Shown here one piece after another: positions 36,501 through 42,500 of a stretch of DNA of 44,269 nucleotides. The stretch's first letter is position 1; every line of letters starts with the position of its first letter. Under the pieces are notes generated by a model. That model made no database searches. It was given only the letters and a program-made list of their open reading frames with translations, and was not told where the DNA came from. The stretch is from Pseudomonadota bacterium (GTDB lineage Bacteria; Pseudomonadota; Alphaproteobacteria; Rhizobiales; Beijerinckiaceae). Location of the stretch: positions 1-44,269 of the forward strand of contig JAIUNQ010000006.1 in NCBI GenBank assembly GCA_020161475.1, written 5' to 3'. The position numbers and the translations under genes are program-made.

Positions 36501-39500
36501 GTTCACGGTAGTGGCGTTGCGCAGCAGCAGCGTGTTGGTACCAGTGCCGCCGTCGATCAGCGCTTCGGAGCCGTAGTAGGTGACGCTGTCGTTGCCAGCA
36601 CCGGTGGTGATGGTGTCGTTGCCGCCGTTGCCGTCCACGGTGTCATTGCCCGCGCCGGTGAGCAGCGTGTTGGTGCCGGAGGTACCGGTAACGGTGAGCC
36701 CGCTCGTCACGGCGCTGGCATCGAGGTTCTCGAAGTTGCGCACGGCCACGGTGTCGCCCGTGGTCTGGTCCACCCCCGCCGCCACCGTGAAATCGACCGC
36801 CGCGGTGCCGCCGGACGCCAGCAGAACCAGCATATCGGTGCCGGTGCCGCCATCAAGACTCACCTCCGCGCCGCGATAGGACACGGTATCGGCCCCTGCC
36901 CCGGCGTTGATGACATCCGCGCCGCCGTTGCCGTCAATCGTGTCCGCGCCCGCACCTGACGTGAGCGTGTTGGCACCCGATGAGCCGGTGATGGAAATGC
37001 CCTGCGAAGACAGCAGGATCGAGGCATCGACATTGGTGAAGTTGGTGACGATCACCGCATCGCCCAGCGTCTGATCCGAGCCCGCCACGCCGGAAAGGTT
37101 GATGTCCGTGACGCCGCCCGAAGCGCGCAGCAGCAGGGTGTTGGCCCCAGTGCCGCCGTCAATGAGCGTTTCCGCGCCATAGAACGAAACCGTATCGTTG
37201 CCCGCCCCGGCGCTGATGGTGTCCGCGCCGCCGTTGCCGTCAATCGTATCCGCGCCCGCCCCCGAGGTGATGACGTTGGCCCCGCCCGAACCGGTGATGG
37301 TGAGCGCGGTGGAGAGCGCTGTTGCGTCGATATTCTCGAAATTGCGCACGGAAACGCTGTCGCCCACGCTCTGGTCGGAGCCGGCGGAAACGTTGAGGTT
37401 GAGCGTGGTGAGCGTGGCCGTGGCCGCCAGCAGCAGCGTGTCGGTACCGGTGCCACCATCGATCAGGGTTTCACCGCCGCGATAGGTGATGGTGTCGTTG
37501 CCGGAGCCGCCGTTGAGGGTATCGGCACCGCCGCGCCCGTCGAGCGTATCGTTACCCGCGCCGCCCGAGAGCACGTTGGCCGCCGCTGAGCCGAGGATCA
37601 CCGCGTTCTGGACCGCGCTGAGCAGCGTGCCATCCACATTGGCAAATCCGGTGACAGTGGCCGCATCGCCGCTCGACTGATCCGCTGCGGCCAGATCGAT
37701 CGAAGCGCCGTTGCGCAGCACCAGCGTATTGGTGCCGGTGCCAGCATCGACCGTGCTTTCATTGCCCCAGAAATCAATGGTGTCGTTGCCCGCGCCTGCG
37801 TTGATGATATCCGCACCGCCGCCACCGTGGATGATGTCATCGCCCGAGCCGGTGAGCAGGATATTGGCTGCGGTTGAGCCCGTCACCGTCACCGCCGTGG
37901 TCATGGTGGTGGCGTCGAGGTTCTCGAAGTCCGATACCGCCGTGGTGTCGCCGATGGTCTGGTCCGTGCCGGAGGCGACCGAGAAATCGACCGTTGTGAG
38001 GGTGGAGCCGTTGAGCAGCGTGAGGTAATCCGCGCCCGCACCGCCGCTGATGGCGATTTCCGCGCCGCGATAGATGACCGCGTCATCACCCGCCCCGGCG
38101 TCGATGACATCCGCACCGCCCGCGCCGTCGATGGTGTCGTTGCCGCCACCGCCCGTGATCAGGTTGGCCGCAGTGGACCCCGTGAGCGTGACGCCCTGCC
38201 CCGCGCCAAGGCGCGAAGCATCGATGTTGACGAAGCCGGTGACATTGGCGAGATCGCCCGTGGTCTGATCCGCCGCGCCGAGATTCACGGTGTTGACGCT
38301 GGCCAGCACCATGGTGTTGGTGCCGGAACCACCGCTGACGCTGGTTTCGGCGCCATAAACCGCCACGCTGTCATTGCCCGCGCCCGCGTTGATCACATCC
38401 GCGCCGCCGAGGCCGTCGATGGTGTCGTTGCCCGAGCCGGTGGAAATGGTGTTGGCGCTGGTGGAGCCTGTGACAATGATGGCCGTGGTGAAGCCCGAGG
38501 CGTCCACGTTCTCGAAATTGGTGACGGAAACGCCGTCGCCGACCGATTGATCCGCCCCCGACGGCACCGAAAGGTTGACCGAGGAAATGCCCCCGCTGCC
38601 GACGATGACCAGCGTATCGCTGCCCGCGCCGCCATCCACCACCTGCTCGGCCCCGCGCCAATAGACGGTGTCGTTGCCGGCGCCCGCCGCGATAATGTCC
38701 GAGCCGCCCGCGCCGTCGATGGTGTCATTCCCCAGACCGCCGGTGATGGTGTTGTCGCCCGCCGAGCCGGTGAGCGTGACCCCGGTGGCGAGCGTTGCGG
38801 CCGAAACGTTGTCAAAGCCGGAGACAACGGTGGAATCCCCGCTCGTCACATCCACTGCGCCGAGATCGACGTTGGCCACGGCGCGCAGCACGAGGGTGTT
38901 GATGCCGGTGCCGCCATCAATGCTGGCTTCGGTGCCGCGATAGCTCACGGTGTCATCGCCCGCGCCCGCGTTGAGCGTATCCGCGCCGCCGCCGCCATCG
39001 AGCGTATCCGCCCCCGCGCCACCCAGCAGCGTGTTGACGCCCGTGGAGCCGGTGATGGTGACGCCCTGGGTCGCGCCAAGGCCGGTGGCATCCACGTTCT
39101 GGATGCCGGTGACCATGGTGGCATCGCCCACGGATTGATCCGCCAGCGCGAGGTTGATCTCGGTGGCGCTGGCCAGCACCAGCGTGTTGGTACCCGCCTC
39201 GCCGTCAATCGTGGCCTCGGCCCCGCGATAGGTGATGGTGTCGTTGCCCGCGCCCGCGCGGATGACATCCGCGCCGCCGCTGCCGTCGATCACATCGTTG
39301 CCCGCGCCGGTCAGGATGGTGTTGGCACCGGTCGAGCCGGTGACGGTCAGGGCACCTGACAGAAGGCTGGCATCCAGATTTTCGAAATTGGTGGCCACAC
39401 CGGCATCGCCGGTGGTCTGGTCCACGCCCGCCGCCACCGAGAAATTGACCGCCGTGATGCCCGCCGCGCTCAAAAGCTCCAGCGTATCGGAGCCCGAGCC

Positions 39501-42500
39501 GCCATCGACCAGCGTTTCCGCACCACGGAAGGTGACGGTGTCGTTGCCCGCGCCGGCGTTGATGGTATCCGCGCCGCCGTTGCCATCGAGCGTATCCGCG
39601 CCTGCGCCACCTGTGATGATGTTGGCCCCCGAGGTGCCGGTGATCTGGGCGATCTGCGTCAGGGTCAGGGCCGAGGCATCGACGTTCTGGAAGTTGCGCA
39701 CCACGGCAAGATCGCCCGCCGACTGATCGGTGGCGGAAAGATCGATCGTGGCGGCTGCCCGCAGGATCAGGCTGTTGGTGCCGGTGCCGCCGTCTATGCT
39801 CGATTCAGAGCCCCAGTAATCCACCGCGTCATTGCCCGCGCCGGACTGGATGATGTCCGCGCCCGAGCCGCCATGGATGATGTCGTTACCCGAGCCGGTG
39901 AGAATGGTGTTGGCCCCGGCCGAGCCGGTGATGGTCATGGCCACGCCAAGCGCTGTGGCGTCCACGCCCTCGAAACGGCTGACAAGCGTGGTATCGCCCG
40001 CCGTCTGGTCTGCGCCTGCGGTCACGGAGAAGTCCACGCTGGAGACGAGCGTGCCCGCGTTCAGCACCAGCATATCGCTGCCAGCGCCGCCATTGATGGT
40101 GGTTTCCGAGCCATGCACCGTGACAAGATCGTCACCCGCGCCGGCGTTGATGGTATCCGCGCCGCCGTTGCCGTCGATGGTGTCATCGCCCGCGCCGCCG
40201 GTGATCAGGTTGGCTCCGGTGGAGCCGGTGATGGTGGCCCCGCTCGCGAGCGCCGAGGCATCGACATTGGCAAAGCCGTTGACGATGACGGCATCGCCCG
40301 TGGTCTGATCCGCATTGGCGAGGTTGACCGTGCCGGTGCCGCGCATCACCAGCGTATTGGTGCCGGTGCCGCCCGAAAGGGACACTTCCGAGCCCCAGTA
40401 ATCGACGGAATCGTTGCCCGCACCCGCGTTGACGACATCCGCGCCGCCCCCGCCCTGAACCACATCATCCCCCGCGCCGAGGGTCAGCGTATTGGCGGAG
40501 CCCGAAGCATTGACGATGAGGTTTTCCCCCGCCCCGAGAATGGAAGCGTCGAGATTCTGGAAATTGGCGACATTGACCGCATCCCCGGTGGTCTGATCGC
40601 CCCCCGGTGCTGTGGCGAAATCGACATGGGTGATGCCCCCGCGCGCGCCCAGCACCAGCGTATTGGTGCCTGCCCCGCCATCGAGGCTGATTTCCGAGCC
40701 GTGGAAGGTGACGCTGTCGTTGCCCGCGCCCGCGTTGACGATATCCGCGCCGCCGCGTGCATCGATGGTGTCGTTGCCCGCCCCGCCCGTGATGATGTTG
40801 GCCCCGGTGGAGCCCAGCAGCGTCACCGCCTGCGCGGTGGTGAGCACGGAGGCATCGATATTGGCAAAGCCGGTGACATTGACGCCATCGCCCGAGGTCT
40901 GGTCCGCCAGCGCGAGATCGACGCTCGCGACGGTGCGCAGCAACAGCGTGTTGGCGCCGGTGCCACCCGCGATGCTCACCTCGCCCCCGCGATAGGCCAT
41001 GATGTCATCGCCCGCGCCGCCCGAGAGGATATCCGCACCGCCACCACCGTCGATGGTGTCATCGCCTGCGCCGCCGAGCAGGCTGTTGGCGGCGGAATCG
41101 CCGGTCATCACAAGGCCCTGCGTCGAGCCGAGCGCCGTGGCATCGACATTGACGAACCCGGTGACATTGACCGCATCGCCGGAGGTCTGGTCCGCCGAGG
41201 CCAGATTGACGTTGGTCACCCCGTGCATGATGAGGGTGTTGGTGCCTGCACCGCCCGCCAGAACAGATTCCGAGCCATAAAAATGCACGGTGTCATTGCC
41301 CGCGCCGGTATCGATGACATCCGCCCCGCCCCGGCCATCCACCACATCGTTGCCCGAACCGGTGGTGATGGTGTTGGCGACGCTGGAACCCGTCACCGTC
41401 AGGTTGCCGATGAGCAGCGAAGCGTCCACGCTCTCGAAATTGCGCACGGTGGTGGAATCGCCCGCCGTCTGGTCTGCGCCCGCCGCCACCGAGAAATCGA
41501 CATTGGAAATGGTGCTGGTGGCGTTGAGCAGCAGGATGTCCGAGCCGGTCTGCCCATCGATCAGAAGCTCGGAGCCGCGCGCGGTGACAATATCGTTGCC
41601 CGCGCCCGCGTTGATGGTATCCGCACCGCCGTTGCCGTCGATCACATCCGCCCCCGCACCGCCCGTGATGAGGTTGGTGCCGGTGGAGCCGGTGATGGTC
41701 GCGCCCTGCGTCAGGCTCGCGCCATCGACATTGATAAAGCCGGTGACATTGGCGATATCGCCCAGGGACTGATCCGCCGCCGACAGGTCGATGGTGCCCG
41801 CATTCATCAGGCGCAGGGTGTTGGTGCCGGTGCCGCCGTTGATGCCGGACTCCGTGCCGTAATAATCGACGGTATCGTTGCCCGCGCCGGTCGAGATGGT
41901 ATCGAGCCCGCCGCCGCCGTGGATGATGTCATCGCCCGACCCCGTAGTGATGACATTGGCGGAGGATGCGCCGAACACGGTGAGGCCGGAGGTGGCAGCC
42001 GCCGCATCGAGGTTCGAGAAGTTCGTCACCTCGACGCTATCGCCCACGGTCTGGTCCACGCCGAAGCCGGAGGCGAAATTGACGCTGGTGAGCGTGGTCG
42101 CCCCCGTCACCAGCAGGGTGTTGTTGCCGGTGCCGCCGTCGATCGAAAAAGCGCTCGCCCGGTAGGTCACGGTGTCGTTGCCCGCGCCTGCATCGATGAT
42201 GTCTGCGCCCGCATCGCCGTCGATGGTATCCGCGCCAGAGCCGCCCGTGATGACGTTGGCATTGGCATTGCCGTGCAGGGTCACGCCGGTGGAAAGGCCG
42301 GAAGCATTGACGTTGTCAAAACCCGTCACGACCGCCACATCCGCCAGCGTCACATCGGCCGCCGCGAGATCGACGTTGAGGGCATTGCGCAGCACCAGCG
42401 TGTTGGTGCCCGCACCGCCCGTGATGGTGGCTTCAGAGCCCCAGACGCTGACGGTATCATCGCCCGCGCCCGCGTTGATGGTGTCTGAGCCGCCGCCACC

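Noticed and set aside
39873..42488. Second long plus-strand open frame (about 870 codons) opposite the RTX array
   Set aside because: Same reason: it mirrors the repeat period on the opposite strand and has no independent coding signs.
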